Notes under the pieces: generated by a model
What the model was told of the DNA's origin: nothing
Databases searched by the model: none
The model's input: the letters and a program-made list of their open reading frames with translations, nothing else
Position numbers and translations under genes: made by a program
Assembly: GCF_030732865.1 (NCBI RefSeq)
Contig: NZ_JASHKB010000001.1
Coordinates: 124,001-188,000 of the forward strand
Source of the DNA: Roseitalea sp. MMSF_3546
GTDB taxonomy: Bacteria; Pseudomonadota; Alphaproteobacteria; Rhizobiales; Rhizobiaceae
Direction: 5' to 3'
DNA: 64,000 nucleotides
Part shown: piece after piece, positions 1 to 7,766 of the stretch
Position numbering within the stretch: position 1 is the first letter of the stretch
How the letters are laid out: each line of letters opens with the position of its first letter

Positions 1-520
1 CCCGGTCGACGAGCCGGCGCGCGGCCTCGGGAAACTCGCTGTCATAGCAGATCAGAATGCCGACCGGCCCGCAATCGGTCTCGATGGCATCGAGCGCCGA
101 GCCGCCGCCGATGCCCCAGACCGCCCGTTCGTCCGGCGTCGGGTGCAGCTTGTCCTGGCGTGCCAGCGTACCGTCGCGGCCGGCCAGCAAGGCCACATTG
201 CGCGCCGCGCCGTCATCGAGCCGGGTGGCGTGCGATCCGCCGACGATGTTGATGCGGTATCGCACGGCCAGCGCCGAGAGCCGGTCCGACAGAGCGGCGG
301 TGTATTCAGTCAGTCGACCGACCGTCTCTTCGGCCGGCACTTCGTCGGGCGCACCGGACAGCAGTTGCAGCGTGACATGTTCGGGAAAGCAGACGAAGTC
401 GGCGCCATATCCGGCCGCCGCGCGCACATGGTGCTCGAGCCGCGCCAGGAACGCGTCGATCGAGGTCGTCTGCGCGAGCGCCATCTGCACCGATGCCACG
501 CGAACCGTCGAACCGTTCAT
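1..520 (-). CDS. Carbon-nitrogen hydrolase (nitrilase superfamily), C-terminus cut by window edge
   Basis: The 173 readable codons start at ATG 520 and run off the left edge. All three catalytic residues of the nitrilase fold are visible: Glu in FCFPEHVTL, Lys in RQDKLHPTPDE and Cys in LICYDSEFPEAARR. The family hydrolyses carbon-nitrogen bonds in amides, carbamoyl groups or nitriles in the cytoplasm. The substrate cannot be told from this fragment. It lies 82 bp downstream of a BMP-type binding protein on the same strand, but a hairpin at 541-574 probably ends most upstream transcripts, so common transcription is uncertain. Confidence 0.88.
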   Translation of the reverse strand, partial: MNGSTVRVASVQMALAQTTSIDAFLARLEHHVRAAAGYGADFVCFPEHVTLQLLSGAPDEVPAEETVGRLTEYTAALSDRLSALAVRYRINIVGGSHATRLDDGAARNVALLAGRDGTLARQDKLHPTPDERAVWGIGGGSALDAIETDCGPVGILICYDSEFPEAARRLVDR

Positions 521-540
521 CGGGGGCTCCGATCGTTGCC

Positions 541-574
541 TTCAAGACAAGACCGCCGGCACGGATGCCGGCGG
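541..574 (-). terminator. Rho-independent terminator after the BMP-family gene
   Basis: A perfect 9-bp inverted repeat (CCGCCGGCA at 553-561, TGCCGGCGG at 566-574, 4-nt loop) lies 29 bp beyond the stop of the binding-protein gene. Read on the minus strand, the hairpin is followed by TCTTGTCTTG, a moderately T-rich tract. Confidence 0.6.
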
Positions 575-602
575 CCGATGGCGTCATCGCGGTCGGGCTG
601 CG

Positions 603-1601
603 TCAGCCGACCGAGCCGTAGGGGCACTCACTGTCGGTGCGGTAGTCGTGCACGTCGATCTCGCCGGAGATGATCTTCTCGCGGGCCTCCTCGACGGCCT
701 GCATCATCTCGTCGGTCACCAGCGGCTCGTTGTTCTCGTCCATGGCGACGCCGACGCCGTCCTCGGCGACGCCGAGCACCTGCACGCCGGTTTCGAACTC
801 GCCTTCCATGCCGTCCTTCATCGCTTCCATGACGGCGACGTCCACGCGCTTGAGCATGGAGGTCAGCACCGAGCCGGGCTGCAGATGGTTCTGGTTGGAG
901 TCCACGCCGATCGCCAGTTCGCCCGCATCGGCCGCCGCCTGCAGCACGCCGATGCCGGTGCCGCCCGCCGCCGCATAGACCACGTCCGCGCCTTGGGCGA
1001 TCTGCGCATTGGTGATCTCGCCGCCGCGCACCGGATCGTTCCAGGCCGCCGGCGTGTCGCCGGTATAGTTGACGATCACCTCGGCATCGGGGTTCACCGA
1101 CTTCACGCCGCCGACATAGCCGCAGGCAAAGGCCGAGATCAGCGGCACGTTCATGCCGCCCACGAAGCCGACCGTGCCGGTCTCGGACGCCTTGGCGGCC
1201 ATGATCCCGACCAGATAGGAGCCTTCCTGCTCCTTGAAGACGACCGAGCGGACATTGGGCTGGTCGACCACCGCATCGATGATGGCGAAGTTGGTCTCGG
1301 GGAATTCCTGGGCGACCTTCTCGACGGCCGCCGCGGCCGAAAAGCCGGCGATCACCACCGGCGAATGGCCGCGCTCGGCGAAGCGCCGCAGCGCCTGTTC
1401 GCGCTGCGCCTCGTTCTGGATCTCGAACTCGACATAGTCCGTGCCGGTTTCTTCCTTGAAGCGTTCGGCCCCGCCAAAGGCCGCTTCATTGAACGACTTG
1501 TCGAACTTGCCGCCCAGATCGTAGACGATGGCCGGCGTTTCCGCATAGGCGGCCGCCGTCATCGCGGTTGCGGCCAGAAGGCCGAGTGCAATGCGCTTCA
1601 T
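603..1601 (-). CDS. BMP-family ABC transporter substrate-binding protein
   Basis: This 332-residue protein has an SPase I signal peptide (hydrophobic core at residues 4-19, cleavage after AYA, residue 20) and the Bmp/PnrA fold with motifs YDLGGKFDKSFNEAAF near the mature N-terminus, and GSYLVGIMAA and GFVGGMNVPL further in. Family members are periplasmic receptors, often for nucleosides, feeding an ABC importer. No lipobox Cys is present, so it should be a soluble periplasmic protein. The start ATG at 1601 is preceded by GGAAGTG. Permease and ATPase genes are not next to it in this window; the downstream neighbour is a nitrilase. Purine nucleoside as ligand is inferred from the family only. 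Confidence 0.9.
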   Translation of the reverse strand: MKRIALGLLAATAMTAAAYAETPAIVYDLGGKFDKSFNEAAFGGAERFKEETGTDYVEFEIQNEAQREQALRRFAERGHSPVVIAGFSAAAAVEKVAQEFPETNFAIIDAVVDQPNVRSVVFKEQEGSYLVGIMAAKASETGTVGFVGGMNVPLISAFACGYVGGVKSVNPDAEVIVNYTGDTPAAWNDPVRGGEITNAQIAQGADVVYAAAGGTGIGVLQAAADAGELAIGVDSNQNHLQPGSVLTSMLKRVDVAVMEAMKDGMEGEFETGVQVLGVAEDGVGVAMDENNEPLVTDEMMQAVEEAREKIISGEIDVHDYRTDSECPYGSVG

Positions 1602-1633
1602 GCTCACTTCCCTGTTTTCCGGTTTTGACTGCT

Positions 1634-1680
1634 GCCTCCGCCGGCGGGCGGAGGCCTCCCACAAAGCGGTTTGAAACCGC
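1634..1680. promoter_or_regulatory. Two adjacent inverted repeats in the msrA-BMP spacer
   Basis: GCCTCCGCC (1634-1642) pairs perfectly with GGCGGAGGC (1647-1655), and next to it GCGGTTTGAAACCGC (1666-1680) is a 7-bp-arm palindrome with a one-base centre. The first hairpin is not followed by a T-tract on either strand. The second has the size of a repressor operator. Both lie 33-79 bp upstream of the BMP start codon. Function is inference. Confidence 0.35.
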
Positions 1681-1731
1681 CCCGGCGGCGACTTTGCACG
1701 CAAGCTCGCGCGCTGTCGATAGAAAACGCGC

Positions 1732-2394
1732 TCAGGCCGTCGCGGCCGGCGCCGGGCAGGAAACGCCGGTGCCCTGCAGCCCGCAATAGCCGCCGGGGTT
1801 CTTGGCGAGATATTGCTGGTGATAGTCCTCGGCGAAATAGAACGTGTCGAGCGGCTTGATCTCGGTGGTGATGGCATCGCGCCGGCCGGCGGCGGCGAGC
1901 GCCTCCTGATAGGCATCGCGCGCCGCCTTGGCCTGCTCGAGCTGTGCCTCGCTCGTCGTCAGGATGGCCGAGCGGTACACCGTGCCCACATCGTTGCCCT
2001 GGCGCATGCCCTGGGTCGGATCGTGTTCCTCGAAAAAGATCCGCAGCAGCGCGCCATATCCGATCCTTGCCGGATCGTGGACGACCATGACCACCTCGGC
2101 ATGTCCGGTCCGGCCGGTGCAGGTTTCCCGGTAGGTCGGGTTGGGCGTATAGCCGCCGGCATAGCCGACAGCCGTCACGTGAACGCCCGGCGTCTGCCAG
2201 AACAGCCGTTCGGCGCCCCAGAAGCAGCCCATGCCGAAAACGGCGATCTCCAGGCCGTCCGGATAGGGCCCGGCGAGCCGGTTGCCGTTGACGAAATGGG
2301 CCTCGGGGACGGGCATGGGGGTGTCGCGGCCGGGCAGGGCGTCGCGCGGCGACACCATGGTGGTCTTGTTGCCGGCAAGGGCGTTGAGCAGCAT
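1732..2394 (-). CDS. msrA: Peptide-methionine (S)-S-oxide reductase MsrA
   Basis: MsrA reduces methionine-S-sulfoxide in free and protein-bound methionine using thioredoxin, repairing oxidative damage in the cytoplasm. The catalytic motif GCFWGAE contains Cys57. Two C-terminal cysteines (Cys204 in GGYCGLQG and Cys213 in GVSCPAP) fit the resolving/recycling positions of the three-Cys enzymes. The protein has 220 residues, with an N-terminal extension of about 48 residues before the core, as in E. coli-type MsrA. ATG 2394 is preceded by AGGAGG at good spacing. A small membrane protein gene lies just upstream on the same strand (26 bp), so the two may be cotranscribed. Confidence 0.95.
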   Translation of the reverse strand: MLLNALAGNKTTMVSPRDALPGRDTPMPVPEAHFVNGNRLAGPYPDGLEIAVFGMGCFWGAERLFWQTPGVHVTAVGYAGGYTPNPTYRETCTGRTGHAEVVMVVHDPARIGYGALLRIFFEEHDPTQGMRQGNDVGTVYRSAILTTSEAQLEQAKAARDAYQEALAAAGRRDAITTEIKPLDTFYFAEDYHQQYLAKNPGGYCGLQGTGVSCPAPAATA

Positions 2395-2420
2395 CGGGTT
2401 TCCTCCTGGCGGATGGGCGT

Positions 2421-2747
2421 TCAGCGCCGGGCAAAGCGCGCGCGGCGTCGCGGCCGGCCGCCGGTGGCGAAGATCGCCATCACGATCGCCAGGCCGCCGG
2501 CAAGGGCGAATGTGGGCCATTGCAGGACCGTTGCAAGGACCGGATCGGTCAAGAACGGGTGAACCGTGTCGGCCAGCCAGTGCTCGAAGGCCGGCCGCAA
2601 GCCGGGCGCGATGGCGTCCCAGCTTGCGGCGAACGGGGTGAGCACGAGCCGCGAGACGCCGATCGAGCGCGTCGCGTCGAGCACGGCGAACACCATCATT
2701 GCCGCAAGGCTCAGATAGGCCAGGATGCGAAAGACAAGTCGGACCAT
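2421..2747 (-). CDS. Small hypothetical membrane protein
   Basis: This is a 108-residue protein of unknown function. The N-terminus (residues 4-25) is one hydrophobic segment, and residues about 69-96 form a second, followed by a short Arg-rich tail ([12 protein letters not shown]) that should stay in the cytoplasm. That gives a two-helix inner-membrane protein with a periplasmic loop of about 40 residues. It precedes msrA on the same strand. I recognise no domain; similar short proteins without a name are common next to msrA in rhizobial genomes. Codon use looks like that of its neighbours. Confidence 0.65.
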   Translation of the reverse strand: MVRLVFRILAYLSLAAMMVFAVLDATRSIGVSRLVLTPFAASWDAIAPGLRPAFEHWLADTVHPFLTDPVLATVLQWPTFALAGGLAIVMAIFATGGRPRRRARFARR

Positions 2748-3136
2748 GCGCCACCGCCCTTTGTCGGCGAGTCTATCGGCCTCGTGCGGCGAACACAAAT
2801 GCGCCCGGCAAGGCCATGCGCGGCGGGTCCGGCCGCCCCGCGCGCCCATTGTGCCGGGATCACCCGACGCCGGACGCGCATCGCGAGCCGGTCGGCCGGG
2901 CGCGGCCCCTTGCGCGGCACCCAGGCCGCTCCCCATCTTGATTGTGCGCGGTGGCCGCGCTAGGACAACGCTCCGTCGGCCGGTCGTCGGGACGGAACGG
3001 TCGTGGCGACAGTGGGTGGCCGGTTGGTTGAAGGCGCACCGGCGGTTATCCGCCCCGACGGAGAACGCAGGTCACGGCAGAAGGCGCGTGCGCCATTGTG
3101 ACCCGCGCGGCCGTCCCGGCCGGTGATGACTGGTAA
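2748..3136. other. Intergenic region upstream of tRNA-Ser
   Basis: No convincing protein gene is seen in these 389 bp. It should hold the promoter of the small membrane protein (minus strand) and that of the tRNA (plus strand). A weak plus-strand match TTGATT (2938-2943), 17 bp, TAGGAC (2961-2966) is present. The stretch 3012-3039 is a tRNA-Ser fragment, listed separately. Confidence 0.5.
3012..3039 (+). pseudogene. Partial tRNA-Ser copy (5' part only)
   Basis: These 28 bases match bases 3138-3166 of the intact tRNA-Ser gene 126 bp downstream, with one deletion and two adjacent substitutions. They cover part of the acceptor stem, the D arm and the start of the anticodon stem. The rest (anticodon loop, variable arm, T arm, acceptor 3' strand) is absent. 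Directly after comes a small hairpin, GGCGG-TTAT-CCGCC. It looks like the remnant of a tandem duplication or of an integration event at the tRNA. Confidence 0.6.
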
Positions 3137-3226
3137 GGTGAGGTGGCCGAGTGGTTGAAGGCGCACGCCTGGAACGCGTGTAGGCGGGAAACCGTCTCGA
3201 GGGTTCGAATCCCTCTCTCACCGCCA
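3137..3226 (+). tRNA. tRNA-Ser(GGA), with encoded CCA
   Basis: The acceptor stem GGTGAGG pairs with TCTCACC, the anticodon arm CACGC-CTGGAAC-GCGTG has anticodon GGA, there is a long class II variable arm (TAGGCGGGAAACCGTCTC), and the T arm is GAGGG-TTCGAAT-CCCTC. Discriminator G is followed by genomic CCA (3224-3226). GGA reads the serine codons UCC and UCU. A terminator follows at 3253. Confidence 0.97.
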
Positions 3227-3252
3227 CCATCCGGATAGCGAATCCGTAAAGC

Positions 3253-3279
3253 GGCCCTGATTGGGGCCTTTTTCTTTTT
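3253..3279 (+). terminator. Rho-independent terminator after tRNA-Ser
   Basis: GGCCC (3253-3257), a 6-nt loop and GGGCC (3264-3268) are followed by TTTTTCTTTTT. This is a strong intrinsic terminator 27 bp after the tRNA 3' end. Confidence 0.85.
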
Positions 3280-3547
3280 GTTTCGAACACCGTTGGCCGG
3301 GCGATCCGCCGTTCGGAGACTGGGCGCGTGACGCAGAACGCACGCCCGATTGGCCCGTGTCTCTCTTCGAGCGCCCTCAACGGGCGGGAGGCGGTGAGAA
3401 ACATCTTCGAGAATGCGAAAGGTTGTCGCGCACCTGGCCAGGTCCGCCATTGTCGTGCAAATGCCAGGGTGGTCGCTGCTTTTCAACGGCGACGATTTCG
3501 GCCATACCGACATCGCATCGGCCCTTCCGGCCGGCTGAGGCGCGGCG
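3280..3547. other. Spacer between tRNA-Ser terminator and coaBC
   Basis: These 268 bp show no gene I can support. They should hold the coaBC promoter. No clear -35/-10 pair stands out, and no repeats are seen. Confidence 0.4.
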
Positions 3548-4786
3548 GTGAGACAGACCCTTTCCGGCAAGCACATCCTGCTGATCATCGGCGGCGGCAT
3601 CGCGGCCTACAAGTGCCTTGACCTGATCCGCCGCCTGCGCGAACGCGGCGCCGCCGTGCGCTGCGTCATGACGGCCGGCGCGCAGCAATTCGTCACGCCG
3701 CTTTCGGTCGGTGCGCTGACCGCCGACACCGTCTTCACCGAACTTTTCGACCGGCAGGCCGAGCACGATGTCGGCCACATAAGGCTGGCGCGGCAGGCCG
3801 ATCTGATCGTCGTCGCGCCGGGCACCGCCGACCTGATGGCGAAGATGTCGCACGGGCTGGCCGACGACCTGGCGAGCACCGTGCTGATGGCCGCCTCGAG
3901 TCCGGTGCTCGTCGCGCCGGCCATGAACCCGGCCATGTGGACCCACCCGGCCACGCGCAGAAATCGCGAGACGCTCGCCGGCGACGGGATCGCATTTGTC
4001 GGCCCCGATGCCGGCGAGATGGCCGAAAGCGGCGAAGCGGGCGAGGGCCGCATGGCCGAACCGCTGGAGATCGTCGCGGCCATCGAAACCCTGCTCGACG
4101 ACCGTCCCAAACCGCTGGCCGGCCGCAGCGTCATCGTCACTTCCGGGCCGACGCACGAGCCGATCGACCCGGTGCGCTACATCGCCAATCGCTCCTCGGG
4201 CAAGCAGGGCCACGCGATCGCCGCCGCGCTGGCCGATCTGGGCGCGAAGGTGCGTCTCGTGTCCGGGCCGGTCGGCATCCCCGATCCGGCCGGTGTGGAG
4301 ACCGTTCACGTGCGGACCGCGCGCGAAATGCTCGACGTCGTCGACCAGCTCCTGCCGGCCGACGCCGCTGTTTTCGTCGCCGCGGTCGCCGACTACCGGC
4401 CGGCGCAGGTCGCATCCGACAAGCTCAAGAAGGACGATGGCGGCCTCACGGCGGTGCCGCTTGCCGAGAACCCGGACATTCTGGCCTCGGTCGGCCGACA
4501 CGCCACCATGCGCCCGCGCCTGGTGATCGGCTTTGCCGCCGAAACGCGCGACCTGCTCGACAATGCCGATGCCAAGCTCGCCAAGAAGGGCGCCGACTAC
4601 ATCGTCGGCAATGATGTCTCCGCCGGCAGCGGCATCGGTGGTGGCGGCGTGATGGGCGGCGATCGCAATCGCGTCACGCTGGTCTCGCGACAGGGCGCCG
4701 AGCCCTGGCCGGAGATGAGCAAGCAGGAAGTGGCCGAGCGCCTTGCCGCCCTGGTCGCCGACCGGCTCGCCACGCTCGTCACCTGA
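3548..4786 (+). CDS. coaBC: Bifunctional phosphopantothenoylcysteine decarboxylase / phosphopantothenate-cysteine ligase
   Basis: CoaBC carries out two steps of coenzyme A synthesis: CTP-dependent ligation of cysteine to 4'-phosphopantothenate, then FMN-dependent decarboxylation to 4'-phosphopantetheine. The N-terminal flavoprotein domain (about 1-180) shows the GGGIAAYK start, the active-site His77 and the PAMNPAMW substrate motif. The ligase domain begins around residue 192 ([18 protein letters not shown], then NRSSGKQG). Length 412 is normal. The start is GTG 3548. The substrate-recognition loop reads [10 protein letters not shown] where E. coli Dfp has CGDVGPGRM, so the usual active-site Cys is not visible; this may be the alphaproteobacterial form. 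Confidence 0.95.
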   Translation: MRQTLSGKHILLIIGGGIAAYKCLDLIRRLRERGAAVRCVMTAGAQQFVTPLSVGALTADTVFTELFDRQAEHDVGHIRLARQADLIVVAPGTADLMAKMSHGLADDLASTVLMAASSPVLVAPAMNPAMWTHPATRRNRETLAGDGIAFVGPDAGEMAESGEAGEGRMAEPLEIVAAIETLLDDRPKPLAGRSVIVTSGPTHEPIDPVRYIANRSSGKQGHAIAAALADLGAKVRLVSGPVGIPDPAGVETVHVRTAREMLDVVDQLLPADAAVFVAAVADYRPAQVASDKLKKDDGGLTAVPLAENPDILASVGRHATMRPRLVIGFAAETRDLLDNADAKLAKKGADYIVGNDVSAGSGIGGGGVMGGDRNRVTLVSRQGAEPWPEMSKQEVAERLAALVADRLATLVT

Positions 4787-4878
4787 CCGGGGCACGGCGA
4801 ACACAGCGTTCACGCCGCATCCGCTCGTCCCGACGCGCCAGGCACACTATCTTGGCGGCAGCAAAGGAGTTGCCCACG

Positions 4879-5796
4879 ATGTCCATTCGTCCCGTCAAGC
4901 ACGTCTCCGGCACCACGCCCACCATGGAAGGCGCCGGCGTCCATCTTCATCGCGTGTTCGGCTTCGGCGATCCGTCCATGACCGATCCGTTCCTGATGAT
5001 GGACGACTTCCGCAACGATTCGCCCGACAGATACGCCGCCGGCTTTCCCTGGCATCCCCATCGCGGCATCGAGACGATCACCTATGTGCTGGCCGGTTCG
5101 GTCGACCACGCCGACAGCCTGGGCAATGCCGGCTCGCTCGGCCCCGGCTCGGTGCAGTGGATGACCGCCGGCTCGGGCATCCTGCACCAGGAGATGCCCA
5201 AGGGCGACGCCAGGGGCCGCATGCACGGCTTTCAGCTCTGGGCCAATCTTCCCTCGAGCGAGAAGATGACGACGCCGCGCTATCAGGACATTTCGGGCGC
5301 CGACATTCCCGAGGTGATCGACGATGACGGCACGCGCGTGCGGGTGATCACCGGCGAGTTCTGGGGAAAGAAGGGCCCGGTCGACGGCATCGCCGCCGAT
5401 CCGCAATATCTCGACGTCTGGGTGCCGCCACTGAAAAGGAAAGTGTTGCCGATCGACACCTACCGGTCGGCCTTCGCCTATATCTTCGAGGGGTCGGGCA
5501 CGTTCCGCGATGCGTCAAAGCCGTTCGGCGTGCTCGTCGAAAAGGAAGTGGCGGGCGAGGAGGTCTATCTGCGCGACATGTCCGGTGACAGGACGCTCGT
5601 GGTGTTCGACACCGGCGACGAGGTCGTCGTCCAGTCGGGCGAAAAGGGCATCCGTTTCCTGCTGGTGACCGGCAAGCCGATCCAGGAGCCGGTCGCCTGG
5701 CACGGTCCGATCGTCATGAACACGCAGGCCGAACTGGCCCAGGCGTTCAACGATCTGCGCTCGGGCAACTTCATCCGCGAGCAGGCGCGGATGTAG
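4879..5796 (+). CDS. Pirin family protein
   Basis: This 305-residue bicupin has the four metal ligands of pirins in the N-terminal barrel: His59 and His61 in WHPHRG, His103 and Glu105 in ILHQEMP. Bacterial pirins bind iron, and some have quercetin 2,3-dioxygenase activity in vitro; the physiological substrate is usually unknown, as here. The start ATG 4879 is chosen because AAGGAG lies about 10 bp upstream; an in-frame ATG at 4852 precedes that site. It ends three bases before the stop of the convergent low-GC ATPase gene. Confidence 0.92.
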   Translation: MSIRPVKHVSGTTPTMEGAGVHLHRVFGFGDPSMTDPFLMMDDFRNDSPDRYAAGFPWHPHRGIETITYVLAGSVDHADSLGNAGSLGPGSVQWMTAGSGILHQEMPKGDARGRMHGFQLWANLPSSEKMTTPRYQDISGADIPEVIDDDGTRVRVITGEFWGKKGPVDGIAADPQYLDVWVPPLKRKVLPIDTYRSAFAYIFEGSGTFRDASKPFGVLVEKEVAGEEVYLRDMSGDRTLVVFDTGDEVVVQSGEKGIRFLLVTGKPIQEPVAWHGPIVMNTQAELAQAFNDLRSGNFIREQARM

Positions 5797-5799
5797 GCG

Positions 5800-6945
5800 C
5801 TACAACAAGCGCGGTTGGCTGCTAGTCGTACCACTCGCAACGCGGTTGAGATACTCGTCGAACATAGGGACGGTGAACGCAACGTCCCCATGCGCCGGGC
5901 TATAGACCATGCCCTTCCTGATCAACGAACTGCGGTGTGGCGCGACACTTTGAACCTCGCGATCCATCTCGTTGGCAACGTCCCCCGACCGATGTGGCCC
6001 AGCACCCAATCTGGCCATTGCAAACATATAGCGCTGTTCTACAGGCGTTAGCCTATCGAAGCGAACACGGAAGAAACTCTCATCCAGGCGATCAATGGCT
6101 CTTCGATCGACTTCATCCATACGGCTGTTGTCGATTGGAGAGCCCGGCGCCTCGTTCCATAGCTGGTATCCCCATTCCTGCAGGAAGTACGGATAACCAT
6201 TTGTCGTCTCAAATATCTTGAATAGCGCCGCCTCGGTGACGTTGGCTCCTTCGCGCTCAATAGGCTCTCTGATCGCTGCAACTGCATCAACCTTTTTCAA
6301 TCGGTCGAGCCGTGGGTAATCAAAAAGTCGTTCAGCGTAGGATTTTGACCGGCCAGCAAGTCCGAGAATCTGCGGGAGTCCCCCTCCCACCAAGACGACC
6401 GGCAGGTTGCGCTGCGAAATCCGATGCATCGCCATGATGAGGGCGCTCATTTCGCGTTCGTTTGCGTACTGCAACTCGTCAATAACGAGGCACAACGTCG
6501 CGCCTTTCGCCCTAGCTGCCACCCCAACCGCCTCGAATAGATCAGGTAAGTCCAGCTCAAGGTCGCCACTGTCAGCCGAACCAACCTCCGGGTCGACTGA
6601 CAACCCAAAGTCAACACCTTCTATTGTCGCAGTAAATCTTACAAACGAAGTTAGAACAGCAATCGCCTGCTTTACCGCCGCAACCGCTCTTTCACCGCGA
6701 TCAAATGCAAGCAATGTCTGCTGAATACGTGGTATGAGCAGCTCGAGCAGGTTTCGATCTTCAGTTGCCTCGATTTGAATGACGCGAATACCGATCTCGG
6801 TACCGATATCGCGAATCTTGTTTAGAACAACCGTCTTACCGACGCCGCGCAATCCGACAACAATCAGACTCTTTTCTTGACGGCCACGTTTGACGCGTTC
6901 GAGCACGAGCGTAGCACGCTCAACGATCTCTCGCCGCCCTGCCAA
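5800..6945 (-). CDS. AAA family ATPase with C-terminal winged helix, low GC, probably acquired
   Basis: The protein has Walker A GLRGVGKT (residues 31-38 counted from the TTG at 6945), Walker B LCLVIDELQ (about 170), a sensor-like VVLVGGG strand, and a C-terminal winged-helix-like part (from LTPVEQRYMFAMARL). This is the architecture of Orc1/Cdc6- and STAND-related bacterial ATPases of unknown role. Composition differs sharply from its neighbours: 24 of 60 bases at 6601-6660 are G or C, in a window that is elsewhere near two thirds GC. The first usual start is TTG 6945, but the same frame stays open to 6996 and encodes NPFAPGAGSQPPELAGR, a motif I recall as the normal N-terminus of this family, with no ATG, GTG or TTG before it. 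The gene may use a rare start, carry a frameshift, or be decaying. Confidence 0.72.
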   Translation of the reverse strand: MAGRREIVERATLVLERVKRGRQEKSLIVVGLRGVGKTVVLNKIRDIGTEIGIRVIQIEATEDRNLLELLIPRIQQTLLAFDRGERAVAAVKQAIAVLTSFVRFTATIEGVDFGLSVDPEVGSADSGDLELDLPDLFEAVGVAARAKGATLCLVIDELQYANEREMSALIMAMHRISQRNLPVVLVGGGLPQILGLAGRSKSYAERLFDYPRLDRLKKVDAVAAIREPIEREGANVTEAALFKIFETTNGYPYFLQEWGYQLWNEAPGSPIDNSRMDEVDRRAIDRLDESFFRVRFDRLTPVEQRYMFAMARLGAGPHRSGDVANEMDREVQSVAPHRSSLIRKGMVYSPAHGDVAFTVPMFDEYLNRVASGTTSSQPRLL

Positions 6946-7109
6946 TTCCGGCGGCTGAGAACCTGCGCCTGGGGCGAACGGATTAAGATGCGGGGTTCAA
7001 TGCGAGGGAGCCTTTCGTTTATAAGAAAAGTGCCTTATAAAGGGTTAAACTCTCTCAATATTGCAGTCAAGCGCATTGGCTTCCGTTCGCCCAACGCAAG
7101 CCAGTAGAG
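6946..7109. promoter_or_regulatory. AT-rich upstream region of the ATPase with an 8-bp inverted repeat
   Basis: TTTATAAG (7018-7025) and CTTATAAA (7034-7041) form a perfect inverted repeat with an 8-nt spacer, 73 bp upstream of the TTG start. On the minus strand a TTGACT hexamer lies further upstream (near 7065-7070). The region is about 38% GC at 7021-7080. It could be an operator for self-regulation; that is inference. Confidence 0.4.
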
Positions 7110-7766
7110 CTAGGCTGTCGGCGCCCTGGTCTTGCGCAGATAGGGCAGCACGGTCGTGAACTCGCCATACTTCTCCCTGGCGTCGGCGTCGCTCACGGCG
7201 GTGGGGATGATCACGTCCTCGCCGACGGTCCAGTCGGCCGGCGTCGCCACATTGTGCTTGGCCGCCGTCTGCAGCCCGTCGAGCGCACGCAGCACCTCGG
7301 CGAAGTTGCGGCCGACATTCATCGGATAGGTCATCGACAGCTTGAGCTTCTTGTCCGGCCCGATGATGAACACCGCGCGCACGGTCTGGCTGTCGGCCGG
7401 CGTGCGCCCTTCGGGCAGATAGGCCTCGGCCGGCAGCATGTCGAAGGCCTTGGAGACCTCGAGCCCGTCATCGGCGATGATCGGAAAGCCCGCCTTGGTG
7501 CCGGCGACCTGCTCGATATCGCCCTTCCATTTCACATGGTCCTCGGCGCTGTCGACCGACACGCCGATCACCTTGGTGCCGCGCTTTTGCCATTCGTCGG
7601 CAAGCTTTGCCACGGCGCCGAATTCGGTCGTGCACACCGGCGTGAAGTCCTTGGGGTGGGAGAACAGGATCGCCCAATCGTCGCCGATCCACTCATGCAG
7701 CGAAAAGCTGCCCTGGTCGGTGGTGACGGTCAGGTCGGGGATGGTGTCGTTGATGCGCAGTCCCAT
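7110..7766 (-). CDS. 1-Cys peroxiredoxin (Prx6 family)
   Basis: This peroxidase reduces hydrogen peroxide and organic hydroperoxides. The peroxidatic Cys45 sits in DFTPVCTTEFG, and the SQTVRAVFII segment supplies the conserved active-site Arg. The length of 218 residues with a long C-terminal domain (about 160-218) fits the Prx6 group rather than short AhpC/Prx1 enzymes. No resolving Cys is seen in the C-terminal part, consistent with the 1-Cys mechanism. AAGGAG lies at good distance from ATG 7766. It is transcribed alone. The low-GC ATPase lies beyond its 3' end. Confidence 0.94.
   Translation of the reverse strand: MGLRINDTIPDLTVTTDQGSFSLHEWIGDDWAILFSHPKDFTPVCTTEFGAVAKLADEWQKRGTKVIGVSVDSAEDHVKWKGDIEQVAGTKAGFPIIADDGLEVSKAFDMLPAEAYLPEGRTPADSQTVRAVFIIGPDKKLKLSMTYPMNVGRNFAEVLRALDGLQTAAKHNVATPADWTVGEDVIIPTAVSDADAREKYGEFTTVLPYLRKTRAPTA

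Noticed and set aside
57-1628. A 523-codon plus-strand frame over the nitrilase and BMP genes
   Set aside because: Both minus-strand genes show signal peptide or catalytic triads; the plus frame has no recognisable domain.
3046-3600. Minus-strand frame crossing the tRNA-Ser gene
   Set aside because: It overlaps a clear tRNA and terminator, so it cannot be a normal protein gene.
5790-7120. Direct repeats or attachment sites flanking the low-GC ATPase
   Set aside because: Only a weak 7-of-9 similarity (GTAGGCGCT / GTAGAGCTA) was seen; no integrase, tRNA or target duplication.
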